Assembly: GCF_000090795.2 (NCBI RefSeq)
Contig: NW_003546250.1
Coordinates: forward strand, 605,902 to 669,901
Direction of reading: 5' to 3'
Origin: Amphimedon queenslandica
Lineage: Eukaryota > Porifera > Demospongiae > Haplosclerida > Niphatidae
Length of the DNA stretch: 64,000 nucleotides
Position numbers and translations under genes: made by a program. Of this stretch, positions 45,634 through 58,700 are shown piece by piece. How positions within the stretch are numbered: position 1 is the stretch's first letter; every line of letters begins with the position of its first letter. The notes under the pieces are model-generated. The model had not been told where the DNA came from, made no database searches, and was given only the letters and a program-made list of their open reading frames with translations.

Positions 45634-48588
45634 TTAATCAGAAGATCCCGTTCCGAAGTACCGATCACCATAATTACCAACGCCTGGTAGTATATGGTAG
45701 GAGTCGTTGACGGTCGGATCAAGAGCAGTTGTGATTATTTTAATTTGAGGAAAAGCGTAAGCAACATTCTGTATGCCTAGCTTAGAGGCAATGATCGATA
45801 CAAAGAGGATCCTCTCCTGAGGGACATCATGATCCTGAGAGAGAGGAAGAGAGGAGTATTATTATCTCGAGGAAGTGTATGATGATACTGCTTACCAGTA
45901 GGACTCTTATTGCCATGATGGCTGCGGCACCAGTGGCCACTGTAGCGTCCATCAGGATGACATGGGAGCTGGAAATATCACCAGGCAGACGCAGGAAATG
46001 AAGCTAAAATAAAATAATAATAAATAAAAATAATAATGATAATAATAGAAAATTGATTCCATATGTGTGTGTGAGGCAGAGGTCACATTCTTATCAGTTG
46101 GGCTATAATCAAATTAAAATCTTACAATAATTGTTTGACTTGTGGGCCAACAATCTTGACAGAGTGCCACAATGTGTAGTACTCATCCACACACATTGAA
46201 TAAAAGAATGAATGAAGTAACAATTAACACAATACATGCAGTGAACAATGATACATAATGCACATGTACATAATATATAATAGATGGATGTGTGTATTAT
46301 TAATACTTCAGGGTTTTCAGTTTGGTCGTTCGTTTGAATTAGTATCTTTCCAATCGTCACATCCTTACAGACAGACATCAGGGCTGGCTCTAAAACCTCA
46401 CCAGCTCTTAAAATAGTCACACCACACAACTAGGAGAGGAGAGAGAGATCAATGTTGTCCGACTTATTGTAGCTCACTTTTCCAGTGAATTTCTTTCCAT
46501 TATAAGGTACACCTTGAGGTGTATCAATAGTGTAATCCTGTGGAAGAAGTACAGAGTTGTAAGAGAGTGAGAAGAGATTGGAGGGTTGATTGATTATAAG
46601 ATATTTACTTCGAATGGTAAGAAAGACAGCGAGTACTCAATCACAAGGCAAGCTAAACGATTTGTCATGAATACAAAATCATCTCTATTGCTGTCCTTAT
46701 TCCTATGCATAGAAATAAAGAGAAACAAAATGAATAGAAATTCAAATGATTTTTTGTGATTTCTCCATTTTTATAATTTTTTTTCTGATACATATACATG
46801 TTTTGATGCTGTATATCTAGTTTGGACTGATTCTGATCAAAATTAGATTTTTTTATAAATTTTAAAAGTTGGTAAAAAATCTGGCCAGTGACCATACATG
46901 TACGTGTACATCCATTAGACCTCACCTTATTATAGTGTGCATTCCACAGACTTGCTTTGTCTCTGGTAATATCTTAAGTGAGTCATGATCTACTGACGCC
47001 TGCTCTGATAACAACTTTGATCTATTTTTAATTTAAAATGCGATATTTGTAACAAAGCATATCACGTTATACCTGACATCAAAACCTCTCTAAAAATAAA
47101 ATAATAATAATAAAATGTCTTCTTTCTCTTCTTCTCTCTTACCTGGTGTAGCCTGTCCTTGACATGCTGTACTATTAGTTGTATGGCTACAGTGTTCTCT
47201 CCTCCTGATAGCAGACAATAATTGGAATAAGTAAAGCATCAACATACAAGTACATGTACCTCTTGGTACAACAATGTGAGCGTATTGCAGTGAAGGCTCA
47301 ATGTATTGCTGAAAAGCCTAACAAAAAATAATAATAATAAATCATACAATAAGGAGAATGTTATCATCATTAATTTGAAGCTACATGTACATGTACATAT
47401 ACTTTACAAAATAATTTTCAAAACTTTCTGAGCCTCAAGTACATGTACATGAACTAGGCTAACAAACTGTTGCTCCACTGCAAGGAGACGTGACCTCATT
47501 TATGTGCATGTACATCAGACTAACAATTACAACAGCTTACAGGTTTCACGTAAGTATTATACTGTTTCAGCACTCCTTTCAGGTCCCTGCCTCTCTCAGC
47601 TATGTCCCTCCTTAATCTCCTCGCCAGTCTTATGTCAGAGTCCGTATCGACAAATATTCTTAAGTCCATTAGCTCTCTCAGTTCTTTATTCACTAAACTC
47701 AATATTCCCTCAAACAATATGACATTAGCACCATACATGGTCCTCTAGGGAAGAGAGAGGGGAGAAAGATATAAATGACATGTGTATCTAGCTAAAAGAG
47801 AGAGAGGGTGTGTAAAAAGTAGAGAATATAGAGAGGCAAAGTGAAATATAAAGTTTTACTGAGTATTTAGCTCTACTGTGGGTAGCAAAATCATACACTG
47901 GCACATCAACTCTCTTCCCATTTTTTAAATTTCTCAATGTCGTTGCCATCAACTCGAAATCAAACGCATCTTTAAAATAAAGAAATCAAAGTCACTTATA
48001 CGCACACCCTCTTCCATTTATCTTACCGGGATGATCAAAATCATACGCATTCCTAGCAGCTGCTTCATGTTGCTCGGGCGTCAGAACTTTATAAAATGAA
48101 TCCATTGACAATAGCCCCACCCAATCAACATTGAGTGACTCTATGATCTTCTTAGCAACCGTCGTCTTGCCAGAGGCGCTACCCCCGGCCAGCCCTATGA
48201 CAAATGCCTCCTTCCCTTGTCCTTCTGAGTCATACCACGGTGGACGACCTGCAGGTACGTGGGTAATATATTGGTACATATGTACATGTACATGAATGTA
48301 TAATACCATTGGCAGTATACATGTACATGTATACAATCCAACTTTAATCGATCACCTGCTGTGTATATTGTCCTTTTTTTCTTTTTCCCAAAAGATTGAT
48401 CTAGTGGCGTACTAATAAAGGAATATATACATACATATATGTATACATAAAAATTATAATAAAAATTATAATAAAAATAATTAATAAAAATACTTGTCAG
48501 TCTCCTCAGGATCAGAGTCCATGTCAGTTGATATGGACCATATTTCAGAGGAACGAGCTGCTGTAGATATCTTCCTTGAGGTCGTCAT
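45634..48588 (-). CDS. UCKL1: Uridine-cytidine kinase-like 1 (kinase plus UPRTase-like domain)
   Basis: This is a fusion of a uridine kinase domain and a uracil-phosphoribosyltransferase-like domain, as in animal UCKL1, acting in pyrimidine salvage. It starts at 48588 ([16 protein letters not shown]). The kinase P-loop is [14 protein letters not shown] (about 48170), followed by [20 protein letters not shown] and YDFDHP. Then come [19 protein letters not shown] and [20 protein letters not shown]. The C-terminal half has [47 protein letters not shown] (PRPP-binding type) and [12 protein letters not shown], ending [14 protein letters not shown]. All blocks match human UCKL1. Introns are short, and one holds a dispersed repeat. 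Confidence 0.93.
46725..46890 (-). repeat. Copy of the dispersed 180-bp repeat (UCKL1 intron)
   Basis: Minus orientation; ATACATATACATGTTTTGAT and GACTGATTCTGATCAAAATT mark the core. Palindromic ends are lost. Confidence 0.7.
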
Positions 48589-48997
48589 TATTTTATTATT
48601 ACAACTCCTATAATTCTAAATCTATTCAACACATGAACTCATGATGGATTTCAAAATTACTTTTTATTGCCAAATTATTGGATTAATTAGAATAATCTAT
48701 AACATAAATGCCTTGAGTTTATCTATAGATCTATAGATCTAGTCTTCTGTTGTCTACTATTTACTCCTACTAATGTCATTACTGATTTACTGATAAAGAC
48801 AGAGGAAAACAACACACATACTCGTAGATGCATTACACTCCATTACTGTATGCATCCATGAATGCAGCAGCTGAAAGACAATGAGCCCCGCCTACTTTTA
48901 TACTAATTAACCTAATTAGCCCGTGCTTGACAGTGAGTTTAGGAAGAGAAGCTCAAAGCAAAGTGAAGAAAGGAGGAAGAACAATAGCAAAAAGACC
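48589..48997. other. Intergenic, between divergent UCKL1 and the EEP-fold gene
   Basis: 409 bp, AT-rich, with ATCTATAGATCTATAGATCT repeats near 48720-48740. It would hold both promoters. An open frame runs in from GTG 48923 without an ATG. Confidence 0.45.
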
Positions 48998-49831
48998 ATG
49001 AAGCTACTTACCTATAATATGGGTGGTCTTTTATTGGAGAATTATACTGCTCGGCTAGAGGCACTGGGGCGACTAGTTCTTAGCAAGAAACCTGAATTCA
49101 TAGCACTTCAGAACATGACAATTGATGGAATAAAGACACTGAGGACTCTCCCGTGGGCGACAAGATACAACACTATCCTCTCTCCGCCTGCTTCCTTCGA
49201 GAATAGAAAGAAATCCAAGTGTGTCATAATGTCAATATATTCTACAGACCAGAAGCTGAACGAGTTTACCTACAGAGACCCTGATACAGACAGGCACCTA
49301 CTGTGGGTCGACTTTATCCTTAATGACAAGTACAAGCAGCCCTACAAACTGACCATAGGCACGACAGAGATCGCCATTGGTACTCCGACTGAAGTAATGG
49401 AGAAGTACATCAACCAGGCTCTGTTTGTGTCTCAGTCGCACGAGGATTGTTTCATAATGGGGGACTTTGCAATCTGTGAGCCGCTCAATGGGGTCCTGAA
49501 TCTTAACGGTAACTGGAAAGACGCTTGGGAGGAGATAAATGAGACTGAGTCAGCCTCTTTGGGTAGCGGGCACTCTCTCGACCCTCCTAATAACTCACTC
49601 ATTAAAGAGAAGACTCTCCCAAGCTTTAGACCCGATAGATTCATTTATAATACTCGACGATATAAAGTCGTGAGTATTGAGCTTGTGGGTATGTCTCCAG
49701 ACGAGGTCCTTGGGACTCACATCAGCAACCATTATGGAGTAATGGCGTCGTTTGCTTTGCTTGATCCCCCTCTCCCTCTCGTTCCCCCTCCTGATGTCCC
49801 TTGCTCTTTCGAGGAACAGAAACAAGAATAA
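48998..49831 (+). CDS. Intronless EEP-fold protein related to TDP2, active site altered
   Basis: A single-exon gene of 277 residues. It has the layout of the endonuclease/exonuclease/phosphatase fold, closest in my reading to TDP2 (5'-tyrosyl-DNA phosphodiesterase). Residues 4-11 LTYNMGGL correspond to TWNIDGL, 34-40 FIALQNM to IFLQEV, 154-160 MGDFAIC to AGDTNLRD, 211-217 RPDRFIY to RFDRIFF, and 243-248 SNHYGV to SDHWGL. The catalytic Glu is Asn39, the Asn after GD is Ala158, and the Asp of SDH is Asn244. The SHLES motif is absent, with IGTTEIAIG in its place. N7, D156 and H245 remain. It is probably not a working nuclease and may be a retrocopy that kept an open frame. A binding or regulatory role is possible. 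The frame is open upstream from 48923, so a further 5' exon cannot be ruled out. Confidence 0.6.
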   Translation: MKLLTYNMGGLLLENYTARLEALGRLVLSKKPEFIALQNMTIDGIKTLRTLPWATRYNTILSPPASFENRKKSKCVIMSIYSTDQKLNEFTYRDPDTDRHLLWVDFILNDKYKQPYKLTIGTTEIAIGTPTEVMEKYINQALFVSQSHEDCFIMGDFAICEPLNGVLNLNGNWKDAWEEINETESASLGSGHSLDPPNNSLIKEKTLPSFRPDRFIYNTRRYKVVSIELVGMSPDEVLGTHISNHYGVMASFALLDPPLPLVPPPDVPCSFEEQKQE

Positions 49832-50430
49832 AATAATATATAAATGAAGAAAGACTTAATCACATTAATAAATTAATAATCTGAACTATTTTTAAGAGAA
49901 AGACTATTATAAATAATATTCTGTTTGGTATGTTTGCCCTTTTAGATTTGTTTGTTTTTCTTTCACTGTCTCTCTCTTGTGTTAATCATCCACTTTATTG
50001 AATCATTTTTCTCCCTTTTATAAACCAAGCATACCAATGGCAGCATCCAGTTATCAATAGCAATACATACCATGCCAATAACAATTCATACCATTTACTA
50101 CATGCACACACAACAATAGGAGGAATAGAGAGAGAAGAATGAGCACTACAATTCTACAAAGCTAAGATATATCAACTTACACTACTACTGTAATAATTAT
50201 TATAGGATTATAGTACTATTTTAAAATAATGATAAAAATGTTGTAATTATTGCAATTCTATATCATTCTCCCGCTCTTAATGTGTCAGAGTTCAGGATAG
50301 ATGGCTAGTGTCAATCGCCAGCCATCCCTTCCCAGTAAATGCATTAAGAATGATTGTACATACCATGTACAATTGTACATAAATGTATACATATAGTGTG
50401 TGTACATCTAAGTGTGAGTTGTGGGTGTAC
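49832..50430. other. Intergenic, tail-to-tail
   Basis: 599 bp between the EEP-fold gene (+) and IFT57 (-). AT-rich with scattered TACATG motifs near 50350-50410. No coding signal seen. Confidence 0.5.
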
Positions 50431-50759
50431 TTAAAATAATGTTTTTGATTTCTTGTTATTTGCTCCTCCACTCATTTGGAGTCTGATTGCTGTCTTTGTC
50501 TTGTACTGTAGATCAAGGAGTGTGTGTTCCAACAGGCCAATCTGTACATCCATCTCAGTACACTCTTCCTTTAGTTTAGTTAATGCTTGCTTTATACGTA
50601 CAACTGGGCCTATGGGGATTAAGAGACCACGTACATGTGTCATATGTGATAATCATAACGACCATTGCTCACCTGCATCCGTCATGCTGGTGCCCTTTTC
50701 ATCCATTTCAGCTTTCACTAATTCTAACTGAGCAGATATCTAGAAAGAGAGAGAGAGAA

Positions 50760-50790
<31 letters not shown>

Positions 50791-52585
50791 AAGAGAGAGG
50801 GAGAGAAAGAGATAATTAAAGAAGATGTAACCCTCTCCACCTGCAATAACCTATAGTTCAAACCCAAACCCACAAACATTAACCATGCCTACATGTACAT
50901 GTACATATTACATGAACAAGTATTATGTACCAGTACCAGTACCTCTGCTAGTCTTTGGGAAAGGTCATTGACACTATGACTGCTTTGCTTGTACTCATTC
51001 CTAGCAGATGAGAGCTTGTCTTGTGATGAACGAAACATCAAGACTTGTGATTCTAACTACAGATACATGTACATTGTACAAAAGGAAAGATAGTAAGAAC
51101 AACATGTAGACACCAACAGAAAAATAAAAAGAAAGAAAGAGAAGCAAAGGATGTACGGCAGATCTTTTTCTTTTCATACTTGTTGATTTATGTATTTCTC
51201 TCTTGAGCCAATTTTTTCAAGAGTTTTGGTGATTTCTGTATGAAGCTTATCCAAATGAATCTAAAGAAAGCACAACAGAAAATTACTGTACATGTACATG
51301 TATACTGTATACTGTGGTAGTACAAAATGTGCATGTGCATGTACATGTGTAAATTAGACAATGAAAGAGTTGAATAGAATGAGAGAAGTGTAAATGGTAG
51401 GAATAGCTATACCTTGGTATCTGATAGAACAGTTTTAATATTATCGTGATAATTGTGCATTTGCTCATAATGAAGCCTCCAGTCTCTATTGTCACTTCTG
51501 TAATGAACTTTAAGAGATGGTAAGACTCTCTCAACCTCTTGTCTCCACTCCTCAGGGTCTACTGTGTTCTCCATTGCATCTTCAAGCACCTCTTTAGCCT
51601 GCAACTGTAACAAAAAGAAAAAACATATACATGTATGGACAATGTACATACGTGTGTAATTATAATAAAAATATGATCTTTACTTCTTTGAATTGGTCGT
51701 GCTCGCTTAAGTTAAGATCCAGGAATATTGCCCCACCCCCTGCCCCACCCTCTTCATCACTCATATCATCAACGTCTTCTTGAATCTCCTCCTCCATCTT
51801 TGATAGAGATACCTCTTCAGGGCCATCTTGAACTGATGCTTCTTCCTGGCCTGTCTCCTCTGGATACACTGGCCTATATTAAAGAGGAGAACATGGACGT
51901 ACTAGCTAGATCTAATTATAATTACTTTTCCCAGCTAAAGCGAGATCTCTCAAGAGCTTTATCCACCAACTGACTCAGTACATTACAAACCTACAGTACA
52001 AGATGTACGTATGCATGATTACTATTATTGTCTTTTAGTATTATTTATTATTCTGACCTGCTCTCCAGAGCCCGTTTTCAATTTCATTGGTGGAAAATTG
52101 GTCGGGACACCCTTTGTAAAGTAGAGATACAGTCAAATGACATGTACATGTACATGTAGTATAATATCTTACTAGTTTCTTTGCTTCAGCAATGATGGTA
52201 GCTATTGTAGCATTAGGATCATCATACTGTGTACAAATAGAAATGAAACAGAAAGATGGAAATATACTATTTACTTCTTGTGGTTGCTCTAAATGTGATC
52301 CACACAGGTTCAGTAGCCAGACTGATAGATTAGTGAATGCATGGAACTGCTCACCAGAATTAGTAGCTATAGCAAAATAATGCCTAGAGAAAAAAAAGAG
52401 TAGGATTTAGGATTAAAAATAATAAAAATATTGGTGATTTTCTACCTTGGTATTGGTCTAAATTTCAGCTTTTGACAAAAATTCTTCTCATATCCTAATA
52501 TCTTTAATTTATCAATGGCTTCCTCTATCCTCAGAGTGATCAGGTGAGAGAGAAGAGGAGATTGACTCTCTCCCTCTCCCTCCAT
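50431..52585 (-). CDS. IFT57: Intraflagellar transport protein IFT57
   Basis: IFT57 is an IFT-B peripheral subunit needed for kinesin-driven transport in cilia. The start at 52585 gives MEGEGESQSPLLSHLITLRI, then IDKLKILGYEKNF and HYFAIATN, a calponin-homology-like N-terminus (human LVEKLKLLRYEEEF and HYFALPTNPGEQF). An acidic linker near 51700-51860 includes FLDLNLSEH (human FIDLNVL). PEEWRQEVERVLPSLKVHYR and SDNRDWRLHYEQMHNYHDNI match human EWSLEVERVLPQLKV and DNKDWRIHVDQMH. A long coiled coil follows, ending VRIKQALTKLKEECTEMDVQ and IGLLEHTLL. The end is KKSKTLF at 50431. It lies 193 bp from RANBP2, head-to-head. Confidence 0.92.
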
Positions 52586-52778
52586 CTTTTATTATTATGT
52601 GTACCAATAACATGTGTCACCATGGTAACAATGTTCATGACGTCAGGAGGCGGGATTCACCAAATTAGTGGGCGTGTCTAGATCTGTATGGGCGTGGTTT
52701 AATGGAGGCATGTGCTTTTACATGCTTTAGCTTCTTTTTCGTTTTCTTGAGAAAAGAACGTGAGTTATAGACGTTAGA

Positions 52779-55700
52779 ATGAGTTGGTCTGAAGAAGCAG
52801 TTGGACGGCACATTGCTGCAATAAAGTCCAGGGCTAAGAGCAAGGAAGAGGTGAGTGAATATTATAATTTCTAAAATAATAATTCATTTTTTCCACAGCT
52901 TAAGCTCCAAGGCTACACTTTAGCTCAATTGTGCTTAAAAGCAAAGCTCTATAGCCCAGCAATAGGGTAAGCAAGGAGACGTACATGTAATATTAAACGT
53001 TTATGATATTTGAACTTACTTAATCATGTACAATGTACTATAAATGATTGCTTGTAATTGTGGCAACTTAATATTAATGATTTTGATTTCAATCGCTGAT
53101 TATGGAAGTGAAATGCTAGTTTATTCTTGTCTGGGGTCGATTAATTTAATATAATTATAAATGCAATACATAATTATTGTTTTACAGGTATCTAAGTGAG
53201 TATTTATCAATGAAGTCTGACGATTACAAAGCTCACAAGTTATTGGGAGAAGTTTATAAATGTAAAGACGAGACTGAACGTGCACTGGTCGCTTATAAGA
53301 GGTGTCATGTGACTGTCACGTGACTTTAATAATTATTATTTAATTGTAGGTCATTGTATTTCAAAAAGGATCAACCTGACGTTGTAATATCAAGTTAGTT
53401 ATAACTAGTTATTAAGTGATTGAGGTGGGTGGGGTTTTTGTAGTTGGCGAATTGTATTGCGAAAGAGACGATGTGTCAGAAAATGAATTAAAAGTATAAT
53501 TATAATCTATTATTATTATTTATATTATTTTTATTTTTATTATTATTTTAAAGGAATGGATTGAGCATGTTAAGAAATATCACCAAAATCATCCTGTCAT
53601 AGCGAAGCTGAAAGTGGGTTCGGCTTTTGGGGTGTGGCCTAATTTTTATGCTTGTTTCCATAGGGAAAGCTAGTTGCGAATAGCAATAATGCTGGAGATG
53701 AACTGGTTTTAGAAATTATTGTAAGTAATTTAATTTAACCGTTATTATTAAAGATTTAATTGCTGCACTATTTGAAATAATTGTTAAAAATATGTTTATT
53801 TATACACGTATATGTAATGTATGGTACAATTATAATTGTACATGTACATTGTTGTATTTATTATTATTTTATGTAGGGAGGGATGGAGGAAGGCAGTGAA
53901 GATCCTTTGGTTTTAATGAAATTAGCAGAAAGATTTTTAGACCAAGGTATTACTAGTATCTATTCTTTATCTATTCTTTCTCTCTTCCTACATGTACAGT
54001 ATTGGCTTCATGTCTGCATTAGTTCGACTTTAAAAATTCATAAAAAATCCAAATGTGATCGGAATCATCTCAAACTACATACATAACATAAGAACATGTA
54101 TATGTATCAGAAAAAAATTATTAAAATGGAGAATTCTCTCTTAGTCATTTTTGGTGAAATTTGACCAAAATCCCTGTACTATAGTACAGGGACTTTGGCC
54201 TGATTTTGGAGCAACTTAAAAAATTCATAAAAAATCTAAATTTGATCGGAATCATCTCAAAATTGAAATGCAACATAAGAACATGTATATACATCAGATA
54301 AAATTATTAAAATGAAGATTTCTCTCTTTGCGATTTTTGACAATTTACCCTGTACCTCCATTTTTTTCTCTCTCGTCAGGTTGTCTGAATGAGTCCTATG
54401 GATTATTCAAAAGGTTTCGTTACAATAAAACTAACAGAAACAAAGTGGAACTGATGAGATTATTTATGGACTATCTTGAGGTACAGCTGTATGTACATGT
54501 ACATTCCAAATTATAATAATTATTGCTATTTTTGTTCATAGAAATTATTAGGACTCTTATCAACTGATAAAGGTACTGTATCTCCTCATGATTTTTATTA
54601 TAAGAAACAGAATCTATTTTAATTTTTACTTTTTATTTTGTGTTGTTCCCTATAGGTTTGCTGATATTGTATGTTTCAATTTCATTGCTGGAGACAATCA
54701 TTGAAATATTTAACATTGAAATGATGAATGAGCATAAACACAAAACAACCGGTCAAAAATTAATACAATACTTGATAAAGTAAATAAAATTTGATACGCA
54801 AATTCTTTTTTTTCTTCTTTATGCATATAACATTATTGCTTCTTTTACTGCTGTATGTATCTCTGATTCTCTTAACCATTTCTTTCTCCCTCTCTCTCTC
54901 TCTCTCTCCCTCTCTTCTAGATATGATCATATTCTATACAAGGTTCTTTCTTTATCAAGTACAGCTGATGTTCGAAAGCTCTTGACTCAAGCAATGGAAG
55001 AAGTGCTAGGAGAGCTACAGTCTCACTGTTACTTCCTCCTCTCACAATACTTCTTCTCTTTCTGTTCTCCAAATAAAGCAAGTCTCATTTTATTACTTAA
55101 AATATATTTTATTTAATGTTTAGTTTGAATTGGGTGTGGCTTGTCTCTTAGCAACACTCAAGACTCCGCCTCTTAATATTGAATTATTTAACGAGCTCCC
55201 TCAGTCCCAGTATGATGAAATGGATCGTTGGTATCATAAAGGAGGAGCAAGACTATCAACAGCTGGTGAGTAAGGTCTATATTGTACATGTAATTATGTA
55301 TTACGTAAACATTTTGTGAAGGTGCTCAAAGAAATTCCAATGTAAAATACTTCCTTGTATTGCCCCACCCAAAAATTATTGACTGGTTATTGTAGTACTA
55401 TTTTTAGATTTTAAAAAATTCTAAATAAATCATACTGCTATACTGTTTTTCTACTGAATAGTGATGCATTACATGCTCAGCAATGCACACTCTAAGTTAT
55501 TTCCAACTACAATTACTTAACTAATGTTATTTACTAACAGTTATGCTACATTGTGCTAAACATATCAAATCACAGCTCCAAGTTAATTCTCAATTGCAAA
55601 ATGAATATTACCACTGCCAGATATTCCACTTGCTATTCGCCTCTCAAGCAAAGCTCTCTTCATGGCAGCACATCTTTGAAAGTAAAATGAAAAGTATTTT

Positions 55701-58700
55701 ACATAATCAGACTCTTACTCTGAGCAGTAAACCCCATTTTCAAGATTAGTGTCTTTTGGTACTAGTTTAATGTCACCACAATTTCTGCAGATAGCACTCT
55801 GTAAATGAATGATTAACTAGCATTTTTAATTCTCTTACCTTTTTTTCAACTTGATTGTAAACATCGGCACATCTAATAAAGGAATGATAAGAAAAAGCTA
55901 CATGTACATTTGTGTATATACATGTACTTACTTATTGCAATGTGGGCGAACAAAAGGAGTCATTTCATTCTTAGGAAGAGTAGCACCTTTGATGATTCGT
56001 TTACAACTTGCGCAAATAACATTCTGGGGTGCGTTGGACCCCTCTTGATCAACTCTGCTTTCAGAAGTACCCATTTGTCTCTGTGTGAAGCCGGGCCTGC
56101 TTTAAGTGTGGGCCTGCTTTAAGTGTGGGCCTGCTTTAAGTCTGTGCACCTGGATTATTAAGAAGTCACATTCCGCATACTTCAGTAGTTTTCAATCAAT
56201 GTTAATACAGATGTGTTGTTATAACAACATTATCATTGATAATATACAGAAGTATGCCAAATGTGACTTCTTATTTCTTAATACTTTATAGGGGTTATAT
56301 TTCACTGGTAATAAATTTCTCGTTTTCATTAAATTCGCAAAATTAAATTCCACAAAAGAGGTGTGGCACACTAGGAAAAATGGCTGCAGAAAGTAAGATT
56401 TGTGACAATTTATACCAACAAATGGCAAATCTGGACAAATTTGCGAAATTTTATACCAACAAAATAAAACCTTTATATGGTACCTTATAGTGGTTTGTTA
56501 GGATAGTAATTTTCACAAATGACCTGTGTCCAGAGGTTTGTGGAATTAATTTTTGCAAATTTCCATTATTCTGCCATCTTATACTGTATTAAATTGTTTT
56601 CCAAGAAATTTAATTTTGAAAAATTTGTTATCCTCAAAAAAACCTGCTATACAGTAATCCACACACTTGCAGTAGCTGATATGGGCCCTTTGTATGCTCT
56701 CTTTTGGTATTATTTACTCTTGCTATGGATAATGAGTTTAATAGCATCTAATAATAAGAGTACTATTGACATTTATCCCTTCTATTGTGTATTGTGATTT
56801 GTGATTACTCACAGTGGGAATATTTATACAGTACGTCAAATGTGTTGCAAATTGTTTATAGAAATAGCAAAATTATTACTGGCATAAATTAGAACACATT
56901 GAAGAGTCTATGAAGAAGTCTCACGTAATTATTATTAGTTAAATGTGTAGCACTTTTTGTAAGAACTGCAACAGAGCCAAGATGCTTAAAAGCCTTTAGA
57001 CCATTATTGTGGTGTCTGTGATTTTCAGTATTACATGTAAATATAATATATTATGAAGAAAAGAGATGGGAGAGAGTCATTCTCTATCTCTCTCTTTATC
57101 TAATAGAATACACCCTGCAAACTTTTACTATAACTTTTAAAGGTTCTTCAATAAGCAGTCATTTATATGCTGTGACTGCACTACTTTGTTTCGTCATTAC
57201 ATATTGTAAATATTGAGTTCTACTCTAGTCGACAGGAGTTATGCATAGTGCTACCAACTTGAGTGTGTGTGTGTGTGCTTTTTCCTTATAAGGTGCAAAA
57301 ACACTATGAATGTACCAATGTACATGTATTGTCACTTTACCCATTCTACAATTGTTCATGATTGGTTACTCTTGAAAGTTATTTTATGTGTCAATTTTAC
57401 AGGTATATTTCTGTCTCTAACATACATGTATATAATGTAATGCCTGCACTATTGGCACTACACAACTCAGAACAGTGCTATAAAGCTAGTGTGAACACAG
57501 AAATACTAGTAGTTTATTAATACTGTTTTATTGTAAGCAACAATTTCCAACTACAATTACTTAACTAATGTTATTTATTAGCAGTTATGCACATTGTGCT
57601 AATAATATAAAATCACAACACCAAGTCAATTTTCAATTGCATGAAAAGAAGTACCGCTGGATTTTCCACTTTTTATTTGCTTCTGAATATATTCTCTTTT
57701 TAAGGCAGCACAGCTTTAAAAGTGAAATGAAAAGTATTTTGTACATAATGAGATCTCTTACTCGTTACAGTAAAATCCATTTTCAAGATCAGTGTCTTTT
57801 GGCACTAGTTTAACTTCACCACATGCACGGCAGACAGCACCCTGTAAATAAATGATTAACCAGCATTTTCAATTCTCTTACTTTCTTTTCAGCTTTTTTG
57901 TAACCATCAGCACAGCTGATAAAAGAATTACAAGGAGCATTTTCAAAAAAGTATAAGCTTACCCTTCACAATTTGGGCAAACATAAGCTCCATTCTTAGC
58001 ACGTGTAACATTTCTGATGACTCGTTTGCAACCCGAGCAAGTAGCATCAACTGTCACTGTGTTACCCATTGAGCAGTTTTCTTGTTGCTTTCTTTTTCTC
58101 TGTGTATTCTAATTTTGGCATAGTCTGCAGTCAAAGGACTTTTGCTCGCTGTATTACGATTTATACTGTGTGGTTTTACCCGGAAATGAATAACTATTGT
58201 AATAACCAGAGCTGGGTTATTAAAACCTACGCAAAGCTGGGCAAAGCTAATAACTAGACTTAACAGTAGAAGATTTATTTCTGTTGCAATGATAATAATT
58301 AGGATTACTCTGAATTACTTCTTTTTGATTTACAATGCTCAGTAGTGTTTGTTGTTAATTTGATAATTTTTTCTTAAAATGCATACATTGCTATGGTATT
58401 CTCAGAAGCTAATGAATATTATTGGTGGTTGCTCAGAGTATAATGTATAGCTGTTTATAACACTGGATATGTCAACAAATCTGACAATGTATCCCTAACA
58501 GTTACTAAGAAAAACACTTACTAATGGCAACAGTGATTATAAGTGTCTTGAACTAAAAGCTTTTCTGAGTAAATAGGTGTGCTGCATTACAGTACTATTT
58601 GTTTCATTAATATAGTCTGTATTGCTATTTATATAGTACTTTTACATCTACATTGTCTTGTATATAATTTAGCAAGGGTTTTTATTGATAATTAACATGT

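Noticed and set aside
564-54355. Palindromic repeats as microRNA hairpins or terminators
   Set aside because: The palindrome has no loop and recurs at many intronic sites with inverted-repeat ends, which fits abutting transposon-like units better.
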